From NCBI GenBank assembly GCA_947631395.1, contig CANRLF010000003.1:1-64000 (forward strand): 64,000 bases of DNA. Direction: 5' to 3'. The notes below the pieces were generated by a model that had not been told where the DNA came from, ran no database searches, and saw only the letters and a list, made by a program, of their open reading frames with translations. Position numbers and translations under genes: made by a program. How positions within the stretch are numbered: the stretch's first letter is position 1; each line of letters opens with the position of its first letter. Shown here piece by piece: positions 37,061 to 46,540 of the stretch. The DNA comes from an uncultured Oscillospiraceae bacterium (GTDB lineage Bacteria; Bacillota; Clostridia; Oscillospirales; Oscillospiraceae).

Positions 37061-38287
37061 TTATTTAAGTCCGTTCTTTTTGTCCACTGCCGCCTGAACG
37101 GAGATGGGCAGGCCGTAGAGGTTTATAAAGCCCGCGGAGTCCTTCTGATCGTAGTCCGAGGCCCCGAAGGTAGCAAGCTCGTCGGAGTAGAGACTCCAAT
37201 CGCTCCATACGCCGGCCTTTATGATGTTGCCCTTGTATAGCTTCAGCCTCACCTTGCCAGTGACCCGCTCCTGGGTCTTGTCCACGAAGGCGGACAGGGC
37301 CTCACGGAGTGGCGTGTACCACTGGCCGTTATACACAAGCTCCGCGAAGGTCACGCTGAGCTTCTGTTTTTCGTGCTGTGTCATCTTGTCAAGGCACACC
37401 GTCTCCAGATACTTGTGGGCCGCGTACAGCACCGTGCCGCCCGGCGTCTCATATACGCCACGGCACTTCATGCCCACAAGGCGGTTCTCCACGATGTCGA
37501 GTAAGCCGATGCCGTTCTTGCCGCCCAGCTCGTTGAGCTTATAGATTATCTCCTTGGCGCTCTTCTTCTCCCCGTCGATGGCCACTGGCACGCCCTTGTC
37601 AAACTCTATCTCCACATATGTGGGCGCGTCGGGGGCGTCGATGGGGGATACGCCCATCTCCAAAAAGCCCTTCTTCTCATACATAGGCTCGTTGCCCGTG
37701 TCCTCAAGGTCAAGCCCCTCGTGGGAAAGATGCCACATGTTCTTGTCCTTTGAGTAATTCGTCTCACGGCTTATCTTCAGGGGCACGTTGTGGGCCTCAG
37801 CGAAGTCTATCTCCTCGTCCCGGCTCTTTATGTCCCACACACGCCAGGGGGCGATTATCTTCATCCCAGGGGCGAAGTGCTTCAACGTCAGCTCAAAGCG
37901 CACCTGGTCGTTGCCCTTTCCGGTGCAGCCGTGGGCAATGGCGTCACAGCCCTCCTTTATGGCTATCTCCGCCAGCCTCTTGGCGATAACCGGGCGGGCC
38001 ATGGAGGTGCCCAGCAGGTAATCCTCATATATGGCCCCGGCCTTCATGGTGGGGATTATGAAATCGTCCACGAACTCGTCGGTCAGATCCTCTATGTACA
38101 GCTTGGAGGCCCCGGTTTTCTTGGCCTTCTCCTCCAGGCCCTCGTTCTCACTGCCCTGTCCCACGTCGCCGCAGACGGCGATTATCTCGCACCCGGGGTA
38201 GTTCTCCTTTAGCCAGGGTATGATGATTGATGTATCAAGTCCGCCCGAATATGCAAGGGCGATCTTTTTGATGCCGTTGTCTGCCAT
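37061..38287 (-). CDS. argG: Argininosuccinate synthase
   Basis: 408 residues. The ATP pyrophosphatase loop [17 protein letters not shown] is at the start, with [13 protein letters not shown] further on. It joins citrulline and aspartate. First gene of the arginine operon, with GGAGG 8 bases before the ATG and a good promoter upstream. Confidence 0.97.
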   Translation of the reverse strand: MADNGIKKIALAYSGGLDTSIIIPWLKENYPGCEIIAVCGDVGQGSENEGLEEKAKKTGASKLYIEDLTDEFVDDFIIPTMKAGAIYEDYLLGTSMARPVIAKRLAEIAIKEGCDAIAHGCTGKGNDQVRFELTLKHFAPGMKIIAPWRVWDIKSRDEEIDFAEAHNVPLKISRETNYSKDKNMWHLSHEGLDLEDTGNEPMYEKKGFLEMGVSPIDAPDAPTYVEIEFDKGVPVAIDGEKKSAKEIIYKLNELGGKNGIGLLDIVENRLVGMKCRGVYETPGGTVLYAAHKYLETVCLDKMTQHEKQKLSVTFAELVYNGQWYTPLREALSAFVDKTQERVTGKVRLKLYKGNIIKAGVWSDWSLYSDELATFGASDYDQKDSAGFINLYGLPISVQAAVDKKNGLK

Positions 38288-38321
38288 TTTTGTTGCCTCC
38301 GTATATTTGAAATGTACTTAG

Positions 38322-38350
38322 ATTATGTAGCCTTTTCCCTGAAAAGTCAA
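38322..38350 (-). promoter_or_regulatory. Promoter of the arginine operon
   Basis: On the minus strand TTGACT (38345-38350), 17 bases, CATAAT (38322-38327). It lies about 35 bases upstream of the argG ATG. Confidence 0.8.
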
Positions 38351-38370
38351 GGAATATTCAGATATTCAGG
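38351..38370 (-). promoter_or_regulatory. Candidate ArgR box
   Basis: Directly upstream of the -35 the minus strand reads CCTGAATATCTGAATATTCC, with two TGAAT units and a GAATATTC palindrome. ArgR/AhrC boxes have the form TGAAT-AT-rich-ATTCA, so this is a plausible repressor site. ArgR itself is not in the window. Confidence 0.55.
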
Positions 38371-38457
38371 GGTTTTTGTCAAATACTCCATTCCCCGCCG
38401 TTCCGGTCGCCGTTTTCTGTTGTCATTTTGATAAAACCCGGACCGGGGCAAAAAGAA

Positions 38458-38498
38458 CGGCGCATAATTATTCATCTTAAATGAATAATTATGCGCCG
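38458..38498 (-). terminator. Terminator after the LTA-synthase-like gene
   Basis: A perfect 18-bp inverted repeat (CGGCGCATAATTATTCAT and complement) with a 5-base loop; the minus strand continues TTCTTTTTG. Confidence 0.85.
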
Positions 38499-38514
38499 CT
38501 TCGCGTTCACGTCG

Positions 38515-40617
38515 TCACTTTAGCACAAGCCCCACGCTCTCATACAGCGTCACTCCGCGCTTCGTTACCTGGCGTACCGTCAGGACCTGGCCGAAAAACG
38601 GCGGATCCTCCAGCGTCGCCTTCAGCGTACCGCTGTTTATGAACTCCGTAGGCGCCTCCTGGCCGTCCAGTGTCACGGCGCTGAAGGGCGTGAAGTTCTC
38701 CCCGTACACCGTAAGCTCCTTTGACGCCACGTCGTAGCTGTAATGCCTCGCCACTATGGGCTCCACGCCCATCTGGAGGTCCGTGGCCTCATACGGATTA
38801 CTTCCCCCGTAGCAGTAGAAGTCCCCGTAGAGCATGTCGTACTCCAAGAGCTTCAGCCCGTCAAGGTAATCCTGTGAACCGGCCATCTGCTGGTGGTAGC
38901 GCGTCAAAAGCCCCCGGCTTATGCCCAGCTCCTTCAGGACCTTGGCGGTGAGCTGATAGGCGTTCAGGTCCTCGTCGTGCTCCGGCAGCTCGTAATTTGA
39001 CCAGATGACGTACTCCGTTTGGAATATGTCCCCGTTTTCCAGCTGGTCTGAGCCTATGCTGAAGGACGGCAGATGGTCGCCGTAGAACACCACCACCGTG
39101 GGCTCCGCCCGGCGGCTCAGCGCCGCGGTGAGGTCCGCGATGAACCTGTCCGTCTCGGATAGCTGGCTGACGTAATAGGCGAAGGCCGCGTCGTCCTCCT
39201 CTTCCTCGTTGGCCCACTCCACATCGGTGTACTCCATGTCCACGCTATCCACGCCGCGCTGATATTTCCCGTGGCCCTGGACGGTTATGGTAAAGACGAA
39301 GTCCAGGCCGGCGCTGGTGTCCATGGCCTTTAATATCTCGTCGGTGAGCACCGCGTCTCTGGCCCAGCCGATGGGGTTATACTCTACTCCGTCCATGAAC
39401 TCGATAGGTATGAAGCGGTCAAAGCCCAGCTGAGCGAATACCTCGTCACGGCTGTAAAAGGTCCCCATGTTGTTGTGGACCGCCGTGCCGGTGTAGCCCA
39501 GCTCCTTAAGGTCCCTGACCACCGTCTCACAGGCTTCCTCCTTCAGTATGGTCTTGTACGGGTATTCGCCGATACCGAAGAAGTCCAGCGACATGCCGCT
39601 CAGGACCTCAAATTCCGTGTTGGCTGTGCCCGCCCCGACAGAAGGTACAGTCAGGAATCCCGAGGAGCACCTCTCCTTCATCGCCGTGAAGGTCGGGATT
39701 GGGTCCTCCACATAGTCCACGTCGTCAAGATGTGATATGTCGAAAAAGGACTCCAGCTGTACCATGATTATGTTCGGCAGGACCTCGGGCGTCTCCTCCT
39801 CATCCAGATTTCCCACCAGCCAGTTTACGGCGGCCCTGGAGTAAAAGCCCGGCTGATGTATGCCCTGATCCACAGCACCGGTGCAGAAGCAATACGTAAA
39901 GCCGTACTTTCTGTACGCCACGGTTATATTTGAAAAGTCCTCCTGCCGCTTCTCCTCCCGGCCCATCACCGTAAGGCTGTATGACCCGGCGGCCAGGAGC
40001 ACCGAGGCGGCCATGAATATGGCGGCCACGTTATACCTCGGCTTGCGCTTCCCGCTCTTTATATACAGCAGCACCAGCGCCGCGAGCACCAGCACGGCGG
40101 CTACGCACACGAGTACGATCTGCCACACATCCAGATACATATTCAGTATCGGCAGGACGCTTGGCAATACCTTTATGTCGATGAGCCCGAAGGGTATGCC
40201 CCTGAAGGACTCCACCACCGCGTCCACTATCCCGAGTGCTATCCACACCGAGGATATGAGCGACAGATAAAAGGGCCGTTTTTTGAAAAAGTGCGCCGTC
40301 GACAGTGTCATCATTATGATGCACATGTTGGTAAAGAAGCTCACCGGGTGCGCGAATATAAATACTATCCCGTCCCAGGGCGAGCGCCTCGCCACCATCT
40401 CTATAAATTCCGTCAGCAGGAACGCCAGTATGACGGTGGCCGTCACCGGGTGACGGTCAAACGCGCCGGAAATACTCTTTATGGGAGCGCGGAAAAAGGC
40501 GCCCAGCTTTTTTGGCGCGCGCCTGACCGCCCCGGCCACCCTGCCGGGGACGGAACCTAAATATCCGCCTGCCCTTTTGACAAGGCCCCTGAGGGCCCCG
40601 TCGCGCTCAGCTTGCAT
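38515..40617 (-). CDS. LTA synthase-like sulfatase with an extra C-terminal domain
   Basis: 700 residues from the ATG at 40617 with GGAG 8 bases upstream; a GTG at 40626 overlaps that site. About five membrane helices (residues about 55-225) precede an extracellular sulfatase-type catalytic domain starting PNIIMVQLESFFDI. The likely nucleophile Thr is in GAGTANTEFEVLSG, and metal ligands include VVFYGDHLPS. The last 90 residues look like an IPT/TIG-type beta domain (ELTVYGENFTPFSAVTLDGQ). The family transfers glycerol phosphate to build lipoteichoic acid or related polymers. An N-terminal basic region before the first helix is unusually long. Confidence 0.92.
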   Translation of the reverse strand: MQAERDGALRGLVKRAGGYLGSVPGRVAGAVRRAPKKLGAFFRAPIKSISGAFDRHPVTATVILAFLLTEFIEMVARRSPWDGIVFIFAHPVSFFTNMCIIMMTLSTAHFFKKRPFYLSLISSVWIALGIVDAVVESFRGIPFGLIDIKVLPSVLPILNMYLDVWQIVLVCVAAVLVLAALVLLYIKSGKRKPRYNVAAIFMAASVLLAAGSYSLTVMGREEKRQEDFSNITVAYRKYGFTYCFCTGAVDQGIHQPGFYSRAAVNWLVGNLDEEETPEVLPNIIMVQLESFFDISHLDDVDYVEDPIPTFTAMKERCSSGFLTVPSVGAGTANTEFEVLSGMSLDFFGIGEYPYKTILKEEACETVVRDLKELGYTGTAVHNNMGTFYSRDEVFAQLGFDRFIPIEFMDGVEYNPIGWARDAVLTDEILKAMDTSAGLDFVFTITVQGHGKYQRGVDSVDMEYTDVEWANEEEEDDAAFAYYVSQLSETDRFIADLTAALSRRAEPTVVVFYGDHLPSFSIGSDQLENGDIFQTEYVIWSNYELPEHDEDLNAYQLTAKVLKELGISRGLLTRYHQQMAGSQDYLDGLKLLEYDMLYGDFYCYGGSNPYEATDLQMGVEPIVARHYSYDVASKELTVYGENFTPFSAVTLDGQEAPTEFINSGTLKATLEDPPFFGQVLTVRQVTKRGVTLYESVGLVLK

Positions 40618-40716
40618 ATCAAACACTCCAGCTCGATCCGCCCCGATCGTCCTCGCCGCCCGCTCATGCCGCGCCGGGCGGCCCCTCAGGGCCGGTATTT
40701 TTCCGCGGTACGTGCT

Positions 40717-40745
40717 ATAATATCAAAAAGCAACCCGGTTTTCAA
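40717..40745 (-). promoter_or_regulatory. Promoter of the LTA-synthase-like gene
   Basis: On the minus strand TTGAAA (40740-40745), 17 bases, TATTAT (40717-40722) with TGA in front. The remaining bases up to 40943 hold no gene that I can support. Confidence 0.75.
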
Positions 40746-40943
40746 CCTCAAACCGGCCCAAAAAAATGGCTTAATTTTAAACTTTTTGTTATATTCACGC
40801 CAAATCCCCCCGTCAGCTTTGGCACCCGCCGCCTCCTCGGTTATAATCATGCCGGCATATTTAAAAAATACGGACGGGCACGTCATCCGGGCTTATAAGA
40901 AAAGCGCCGGAGGAACTGACCGCCGACGCCGTAATATCCCGTA

Positions 40944-41426
40944 TCATCCCCGATCCTTCGGGAACGCTATGCCCTCCATTCCACCGCCGTCCGCGGACAG
41001 GGACTGTATGTCAGCGGCGATAACCCTGTTGCGGTAGACGATCATGTCCGCCACCACTCTCCCCGTGGCTGTGGGGTGATTTTTCACCTCATAGGTGTAC
41101 CTTACCGCCTCAAGGCCCGCGTATTTTTTCAGGTCAAAGCCCTGTCCCCGCTGGAGGGCGTTATAGTCCTCATAGACCTCTGAAAAATCCTTCGGTATTG
41201 TCACCGTCTGCTCCTCCACCGGCTGTGGATCCACGCTCCACCCCAGTGAGCTCAGATACTCCACTCTCTGGTCGTTCGACCTGACCGTGGCGCCGAGCTT
41301 CGCCGCCGTCTCGCTGTCGCCCCCGCCGATACCGAATATCAATATGGCCCCGGCCACCAGCGCCACCAGGACCAGCGCGCCGCCGATGACCTTTCTTTTG
41401 TCAAGTTTTGCCGTAAACATGAACAT
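40944..41426 (-). CDS. DUF4830-like membrane-anchored protein
   Basis: 160 residues from the ATG at 41426 with GGGAGG 7 bases upstream. One N-terminal membrane helix (about 13-33) is followed by a domain with RVEYLSSLGWSVDPQPVEE, VTIPKDFSEVYEDYNALQ and YTYEVKNHP. This pattern is that of DUF4830, which is found in many Clostridia and has no known function. The gene is divergent from the PucR gene. Confidence 0.85.
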   Translation of the reverse strand: MFMFTAKLDKRKVIGGALVLVALVAGAILIFGIGGGDSETAAKLGATVRSNDQRVEYLSSLGWSVDPQPVEEQTVTIPKDFSEVYEDYNALQRGQGFDLKKYAGLEAVRYTYEVKNHPTATGRVVADMIVYRNRVIAADIQSLSADGGGMEGIAFPKDRG

Positions 41427-41559
41427 ATTTCCACCTCCCATGAGTTTGTACAATATATTCCCCCTCCCCCAAAGGTATGCCGAAAAGGCATTTTTTGCAT
41501 CTTGCCGGGGTTTTCGGCATTTGTTACAGAAATTTTAAAGGTAAAATGCAAATTTCCTA

Positions 41560-41588
41560 TTGAAAAATAGCGCAATATTGGTTATTAT
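41560..41588 (+). promoter_or_regulatory. Promoter of the PucR-ftsEX operon
   Basis: TTGAAA (41560-41565), 17 bases, TATTAT (41583-41588), about 68 bases before the start codon at 41656. Confidence 0.75.
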
Positions 41589-41655
41589 GGTATATGTCAA
41601 AATCACGAATACGGTTTACGTAATTCTGACCTGGAGAATTAAGGGAGGTTTGCCA

Positions 41656-42756
41656 ATGTCCAGCAGGATATTTCAGAGCGTGGTCATCCAGATGAAGGAA
41701 GCCACCACACGTGGCCTTGGCGTCATCGACAGCGAGGGCAACGTCATTGCCACCAGCGAGCTATCTAACATGGGCGCCCATGTGGCCGACCCGGCCAACA
41801 TACTGCCTCTTCCCGGGGAGAAGTCCGTCGTGTTCGGCGGCAGGACCTTCCGGCCTCTGGCGGGCTCTGAGCAAAATCTGGAGTACGCCGTCTTTGTGGA
41901 GGGCGCCGACGAGCTTGCCGCCAGCTACTGCTGTATGCTGGCCGTCGCCGTACAGAGCGCCAAGGCGTACTATGAGGAGAAGTACGACCGTTCCGCCCTC
42001 GTCAAATCCATCATCACCGAGAACATCCTCCCCGGCGACATCTACGTCCACGCCAAGGAGCTCCACTTCGTGTCCGACGTGCCTAGGGCCGTATTTTACA
42101 TCCGTCAGCTTGACCGGGCCGACGTGGCGACCCTCGAGGTCCTCCGGCGCCTCTACCCCGAAAAACAGCGGGACTTCATCATCTCCATCAACGAGACGGA
42201 CATCGCCGTCATCAAGGAGGTCCCCGCCCACACCGAGGAGAAGGACACCCACAAGATGGGCCTTGCCATGTCCAGCGCCATCTCTGACGAGCTGAAGATA
42301 CGCACCGTCATCGGCATCGGCACCCTGGCCCTGCACCTCCGGGACCTGGCCATCAGGTACAAGGAAGCCCAGACTGCCATCGACGTAGGCAAGGTATTCG
42401 ACACTGAGAAATCCGTCATTAACTACGAGAGCCTCGGCATCGGCCGGCTCATCTATCAGCTCCCCACCACCATGTGCGAGATGTTTTTGAACGAGGTGTT
42501 CAAGAAGAACCCCATTGACTCCCTTGACGACGAAACCCTCAGCATCATCACGGAGTTCTTCGACAACAACCTCAACATCTCCGAGACAAGCCGCAAACTC
42601 TTTGTCCACCGCAACACCCTCGTCTACCGCCTTGGCAAGATAAAGAAGCTCACCGGCCTCGACCTTCGGGAATTTGACCAGGCCATCGTTTTCAAGGTCG
42701 CCCTGATGGTCAAAAAATATCTGGACTCCCAGAACATAACTTACAAAGGATTTTGA
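41656..42756 (+). CDS. PucR/CdaR-type regulator
   Basis: 366 residues from the ATG at 41656 with GGGAGG 6 bases upstream. A GGDEF-like central part is followed by a C-terminal helix-turn-helix of the HTH_30 type (LNISETSRKLFVHRNTLVYR, then IKKLTGLDLREF). The N-terminal 100 residues look like a small sensory domain. It lies 6 bases before ftsE and is likely co-transcribed with the division/wall genes. Confidence 0.88.
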   Translation: MSSRIFQSVVIQMKEATTRGLGVIDSEGNVIATSELSNMGAHVADPANILPLPGEKSVVFGGRTFRPLAGSEQNLEYAVFVEGADELAASYCCMLAVAVQSAKAYYEEKYDRSALVKSIITENILPGDIYVHAKELHFVSDVPRAVFYIRQLDRADVATLEVLRRLYPEKQRDFIISINETDIAVIKEVPAHTEEKDTHKMGLAMSSAISDELKIRTVIGIGTLALHLRDLAIRYKEAQTAIDVGKVFDTEKSVINYESLGIGRLIYQLPTTMCEMFLNEVFKKNPIDSLDDETLSIITEFFDNNLNISETSRKLFVHRNTLVYRLGKIKKLTGLDLREFDQAIVFKVALMVKKYLDSQNITYKGF

Positions 42757-42762
42757 TCTCAA

Positions 42763-43449
42763 ATGGTTCAGTTTACAGACGTATTCAAGTCCTATGAAAA
42801 CGGCACCAAGGCGCTCAGGGGCGTGAGCTTCCGTATCGACGACGGTGAGTTTGCCTTTCTGGTGGGCCCCTCCGGCTCCGGAAAGACCACCATCATAAAG
42901 CTCCTCACCGGCGAGATTGCCCCCACCGACGGGAAGATCACCGTAAACGACTACGATCTTACGAACATCAAGTTCTCCAAAATGCCCTACATGCGTCGGA
43001 CCCTCGGCGTCGTCTTTCAGGATTATCGCCTTATCGAGGACAAAACGGTCTTTGAGAACGTGGCCTTCGCCATGCGCGTGGTGGGCGCCTCCAGCAAGGA
43101 GATCCGCCGCCGTGTGCCCTACGTTCTGGAGCTCGTGGGCCTGGACACCCGGACCCGCCGCCGCCCCCAGGAGCTTTCCGGCGGCGAGCAGCAGCGCGTA
43201 GCCATCGCTCGGGCCCTGGTCAACAATCCCCGGCTCATCATCGCCGATGAGCCCACCGGCAACCTTGACCCCGCCAGGAGCCTCGAGATAATGATGCTCC
43301 TGCAAAAGATAAACGAGCTGGGCACCACGGTCCTGGTGGTCACCCACGAAAAGGAGCTCGTGGAGAGCTTCTCTAAGCGCGTCATCGCCATCGACGGCGG
43401 CAAGATAATCAGCGACGGAATGGGCGGGTACTACAACTATGAGAGGTAA
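42763..43449 (+). CDS. ftsE: Cell division ATP-binding protein FtsE
   Basis: 228 residues. Walker A GPSGSGKTT, signature LSGGEQQR and Walker B LIIADEPTGNLDP are intact. With FtsX it forms a type VII ABC system that transmits force to an extracellular murein hydrolase. It overlaps ftsX by 11 bases. Confidence 0.97.
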   Translation: MVQFTDVFKSYENGTKALRGVSFRIDDGEFAFLVGPSGSGKTTIIKLLTGEIAPTDGKITVNDYDLTNIKFSKMPYMRRTLGVVFQDYRLIEDKTVFENVAFAMRVVGASSKEIRRRVPYVLELVGLDTRTRRRPQELSGGEQQRVAIARALVNNPRLIIADEPTGNLDPARSLEIMMLLQKINELGTTVLVVTHEKELVESFSKRVIAIDGGKIISDGMGGYYNYER

Positions 43450-44326
43450 CAGGTTCGTTTATTATGTGCGCGAGGGCATAAACAGCATATTCAACCACGG
43501 CTTCATGTCCTTCGCCTCAGTATGTATAATCGTGGCTTGCCTTATAATCATGGGCAGCTTCACGCTCCTGGCGCTCAACGTGGACAACATGATCGACACC
43601 ATGGAGAGCGAGAACGAGATAATGGCCTTCGTAAACAGCGAGTACAGCCGCGCCGACGCCCAGGCCATCCAGCCCTATATCGAGTCCATTGACAACGTGG
43701 ATACCGTCCGCTTCGTCACCCGTGAGCAGGCGTGGGACGACTTCCTTGACCAGTACAACGACCCCAGCCGTCTTGGCGATTTCGGCGCCGACATCCTCCG
43801 TGACAGATACGTGGTGTATGTCAACGACATAAGCAAGCTGGCCGACACCCGCGACGCCATATCGCAGGTCAGCGGCATCGCCGCCACCAGCGTACATCTG
43901 GACGTCGCCCGGGGTCTTGTCAGGTTCCGCAACATCGTCACCATCGCTTCCTTGGCGCTTGTGGCCATACTCTTCGTCATATCCCTCTTCATAATGTCCA
44001 ACACGATCAAGCTCACCACCTTTGAGCGCCGAGACGAGATAGCCATTATGAAGATGGTCGGCGCCACCAGCACATTCATCCGGTGGCCCTTCGTGGTCCA
44101 GGGCCTCATCCTCGGGCTCCTCGGCTCCCTCATCTCGTTCGTTATGGAGTGGGGCATCTACACCCTCTTCTCCACAAAGCTCATGGCCACCTCCGGTCTT
44201 AGCTTTATGACCGTCATACCCTTCGCCGCGGTATCCATTCCCATTTTCCTGGCCTTCACCGTGGTGGGCCTTGGCGTCGGTGTGATAGGAAGCCTTCTTG
44301 CCATCAGGAATTACCTGAAGGTCTGA
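43439..44326 (+). CDS. ftsX: Cell division protein FtsX
   Basis: 295 residues, four membrane helices (about 22-44, 172-195, 222-245, 268-292). The extracellular loop (about 50-165) contains the variable sensing domain. ITERRDEIAIMKMVGA-type motif is present as FERRDEIAIMKMVGAT. It likely activates the M23 enzyme encoded next. Confidence 0.96.
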   Translation: MRGNRFVYYVREGINSIFNHGFMSFASVCIIVACLIIMGSFTLLALNVDNMIDTMESENEIMAFVNSEYSRADAQAIQPYIESIDNVDTVRFVTREQAWDDFLDQYNDPSRLGDFGADILRDRYVVYVNDISKLADTRDAISQVSGIAATSVHLDVARGLVRFRNIVTIASLALVAILFVISLFIMSNTIKLTTFERRDEIAIMKMVGATSTFIRWPFVVQGLILGLLGSLISFVMEWGIYTLFSTKLMATSGLSFMTVIPFAAVSIPIFLAFTVVGLGVGVIGSLLAIRNYLKV

Positions 44327-44348
44327 CGTTTACCAAGGAGATATTCAA

Positions 44349-45554
44349 ATGAGCAAAAAAAGCCAGCAGTTATTCATCCGGGTCATGTGCATAATCCTGG
44401 CCCTTCTTATGGCCGGATCGGTGCTCGTCAGCATCCTCAGCTCCACCGCCGGCGCCGTGACCCAGAGCGACATCGACAAGCTCGAGGACGAGCTGGGCTC
44501 CATACAGCAGCGCCTAAAGGAGGTCCGCTCCCAGATCAACTCCCTGGAGTACGACCAGTCCGTGGCCCTGGCTAAAAAGCAGGTCCTGGACAGCCGCATT
44601 GACCTCACCCAGCAGCTCATCGACAATCTGAACGAGCAGATAGCCGAATATAACGAACTCATCCGCGACAAGGCCCAGGAGGTCGCCGACCGTCAGGCCG
44701 AGGAGGACAGTCAGATCGAGCTGTATAAAGAGCACATCCGCTCCATGGAGGAGAACGGAGTCGTCTCCTATTACTCCATAGTATTCGGCGCCAAGGACTT
44801 CTCCGACATGCTGTCCCGCATCGACGTCGTCACGAGTCTTATGAGCTATGACGAGCAGGTCTACAATGACCTTGTGGCCTCCCGTCAGGCCACCGAGAAC
44901 GCGAAGGCCGCCCTTGAGGACACAAGGGCCACGTCCGAGTCCCGCCGGTCGGAGCTCCAGCAGGCCGAGGCGGAGCTCCAGGAACAGCAGGAGGAGGCCA
45001 CTGCCCTCATCGCCACCATCCAGCAGGACATCGACCAGGCCCGTCAGCTCTATGACCAGGTGGACAAGGAAGAGGACGCCATCAAGGACCGCATTTCCAA
45101 GCTCGAGGAGGAACTGCGTAAGCAGAACACCCGCGTCGTCGGCACCGGCTCCTTCCAGTGGCCCGCGGACTCCAACGTGGTGACCTCTGGCTTCGGCGGG
45201 CGCAACACCGGTATCAGCGGTGCCTCCACCAACCACAAGGGCATCGACATCCGCGCCGGCTACGGCGCCAACATCTACGCCGCCGACTCCGGCACCGTCG
45301 TCACCTCTGAGCTCAGCTCCAGCTACGGCAACTACATAGTCATCAGCCACGGCAACGGCAAGACCACCCTCTACGGCCACATGAGCCGCCGTCTTGTGAA
45401 GGCCGGCGACACCGTGAAAAAGGGCCAGATCATCGGCTATGCCGGCGCCACGGGCGTTGCCAACGGCCCCCACCTCCACTTCGAGATATGGGAGAACGGC
45501 AACCGCGTGAACCCCTTAAACTACTTCAAATCCGGCACATACGTTTTCAAGTGA
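44349..45554 (+). CDS. M23 peptidase / murein hydrolase activator with coiled coil
   Basis: 401 residues. A signal-anchor (about 12-36) is followed by a long coiled coil (about 40-255) like EnvC or PcsB. The C-terminal M23 domain has zinc ligands in NHKGIDIRAG and in HLHFEIWENG. In FtsEX systems the coiled-coil protein is moved by FtsX to cut or help cut peptidoglycan at division. Complete zinc motifs suggest this one is catalytic. Confidence 0.94.
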   Translation: MSKKSQQLFIRVMCIILALLMAGSVLVSILSSTAGAVTQSDIDKLEDELGSIQQRLKEVRSQINSLEYDQSVALAKKQVLDSRIDLTQQLIDNLNEQIAEYNELIRDKAQEVADRQAEEDSQIELYKEHIRSMEENGVVSYYSIVFGAKDFSDMLSRIDVVTSLMSYDEQVYNDLVASRQATENAKAALEDTRATSESRRSELQQAEAELQEQQEEATALIATIQQDIDQARQLYDQVDKEEDAIKDRISKLEEELRKQNTRVVGTGSFQWPADSNVVTSGFGGRNTGISGASTNHKGIDIRAGYGANIYAADSGTVVTSELSSSYGNYIVISHGNGKTTLYGHMSRRLVKAGDTVKKGQIIGYAGATGVANGPHLHFEIWENGNRVNPLNYFKSGTYVFK

Positions 45555-45587
45555 TCTCAAGCCCGAATAACCTGTGAGATAACATAA

Positions 45588-45622
45588 GCCCCGCCCCCCG
45601 GTCCAAATGTCCGGGGGGCTTA
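45588..45622 (+). terminator. Hairpin after the M23 gene
   Basis: CCCCCCGG pairs with CCGGGGGG, then GCTTAACTTTG. The T tract is interrupted. Confidence 0.5.
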
Positions 45623-45706
45623 ACTTTGCCAAAAGCCGTTTATTTCCCGCATCCCGCTCCCATCATAATCCCCGGCCCGGGCGAATACTCTTTTCCGGGT
45701 GATACT

Positions 45707-46453
45707 ATGCTTGCGCTTTTAAAAACGGAGAACTCCGGCAGACGCGGACGGAGCTGTCGGATTCTGACCTCGTCTGTCTCGCCGCTCGGCGTTCCCGCCG
45801 CCCTGGTGGTCATCGACGTGCCCCGAAGCGCCGGGGAGAAGCACCTCGCCCGCGCCCTCGACAGGTGCGCCGCGATGCTGTCCGCCAGCCGGATAAGACG
45901 CCTCCTCCCCCACCGGGACCTTACCGTGGCGGGGAGCTTTTTCGACATGGGCTTTGAGTTCCCCGATTGCCGGGCGCTCCTCACCGTCAAGGCCGGCCCG
46001 ATCCTGTCGCGCCTCGCCTCCGGCCGCGGGCGCTTCCTGCTCTGCGCCTCCCGTGCCGGCGCCGATACCCTCCGGGCCCTCAGTGAGCTGGCCGCGGCCT
46101 TTCGCCACGTGACCCTCGCCGCCCCTCCGCAGGAGCTCCGTCGCCTCTCCGACGCCGCCTGGGAGCTCGGCCTTGCCCCGGAGCTGCTTGGCGCGGACGG
46201 CATGGCGGACGTCGACGCCGCCGCCATCCTCTCCCCTCCGGCCCGTCCTGTGTTCCTCCCCTCCCGGTGCGTGTACCTCTCCCCCGCCGGCCCCGGCGCC
46301 GGGATACTCGGCGGCCACCCGGTGGACCGCGTCGGCTTCTCCCTCCCCCTCCGCCTCCGCGGGACCCTCCCTGATGGCTTCGACCCCGCCGTCCTCCTCT
46401 CCGAGGCCCTGTCCTCCGGCAAACTCTCGGTATCCGACGTCTCAGTATTGTGA
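45707..46453 (+). CDS. Hypothetical protein, Ala/Arg-rich
   Basis: 248 residues from the ATG at 45707 with GGGTGAT 3 bases upstream. The frame is open from 45626, and an equally long frame lies on the other strand. The plus frame has a more protein-like pattern: AALVVIDVPRS strand-like, then helix ARALDRCAAMLSASRIRRLL, then GRFLLCASRAGADTLRAL. That alternation suggests a Rossmann-like fold. It lies between the M23 gene and greA. Function unknown. Confidence 0.6.
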   Translation: MLALLKTENSGRRGRSCRILTSSVSPLGVPAALVVIDVPRSAGEKHLARALDRCAAMLSASRIRRLLPHRDLTVAGSFFDMGFEFPDCRALLTVKAGPILSRLASGRGRFLLCASRAGADTLRALSELAAAFRHVTLAAPPQELRRLSDAAWELGLAPELLGADGMADVDAAAILSPPARPVFLPSRCVYLSPAGPGAGILGGHPVDRVGFSLPLRLRGTLPDGFDPAVLLSEALSSGKLSVSDVSVL

Positions 46454-46469
46454 AAGATGGCGGAATTAC

Positions 46470-46498
46470 TTGACAAATCAGGGGAAAATCAATATAAT
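46470..46498 (+). promoter_or_regulatory. Promoter of greA-lysS
   Basis: TTGACA (46470-46475), 17 bases, TATAAT (46493-46498). Both hexamers are perfect, about 42 bases before the greA ATG. Confidence 0.9.
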
Positions 46499-46540
46499 AA
46501 CTTGGATATATGAAAATATTTCACCCAAGGAGTGACCGTA

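Noticed and set aside
41761..43347. 528-codon open frame on the minus strand
   Set aside because: It lies fully antisense to the PucR regulator and ftsE, has a Gly/Val/Leu-rich composition typical of antisense frames in GC-rich genes and has no family motif.
45640..46476. 278-codon minus-strand frame
   Set aside because: Opposite to the plus-strand hypothetical gene; very Arg/Ser/Ala-rich, with no ribosome site. Kept as an alternative only.
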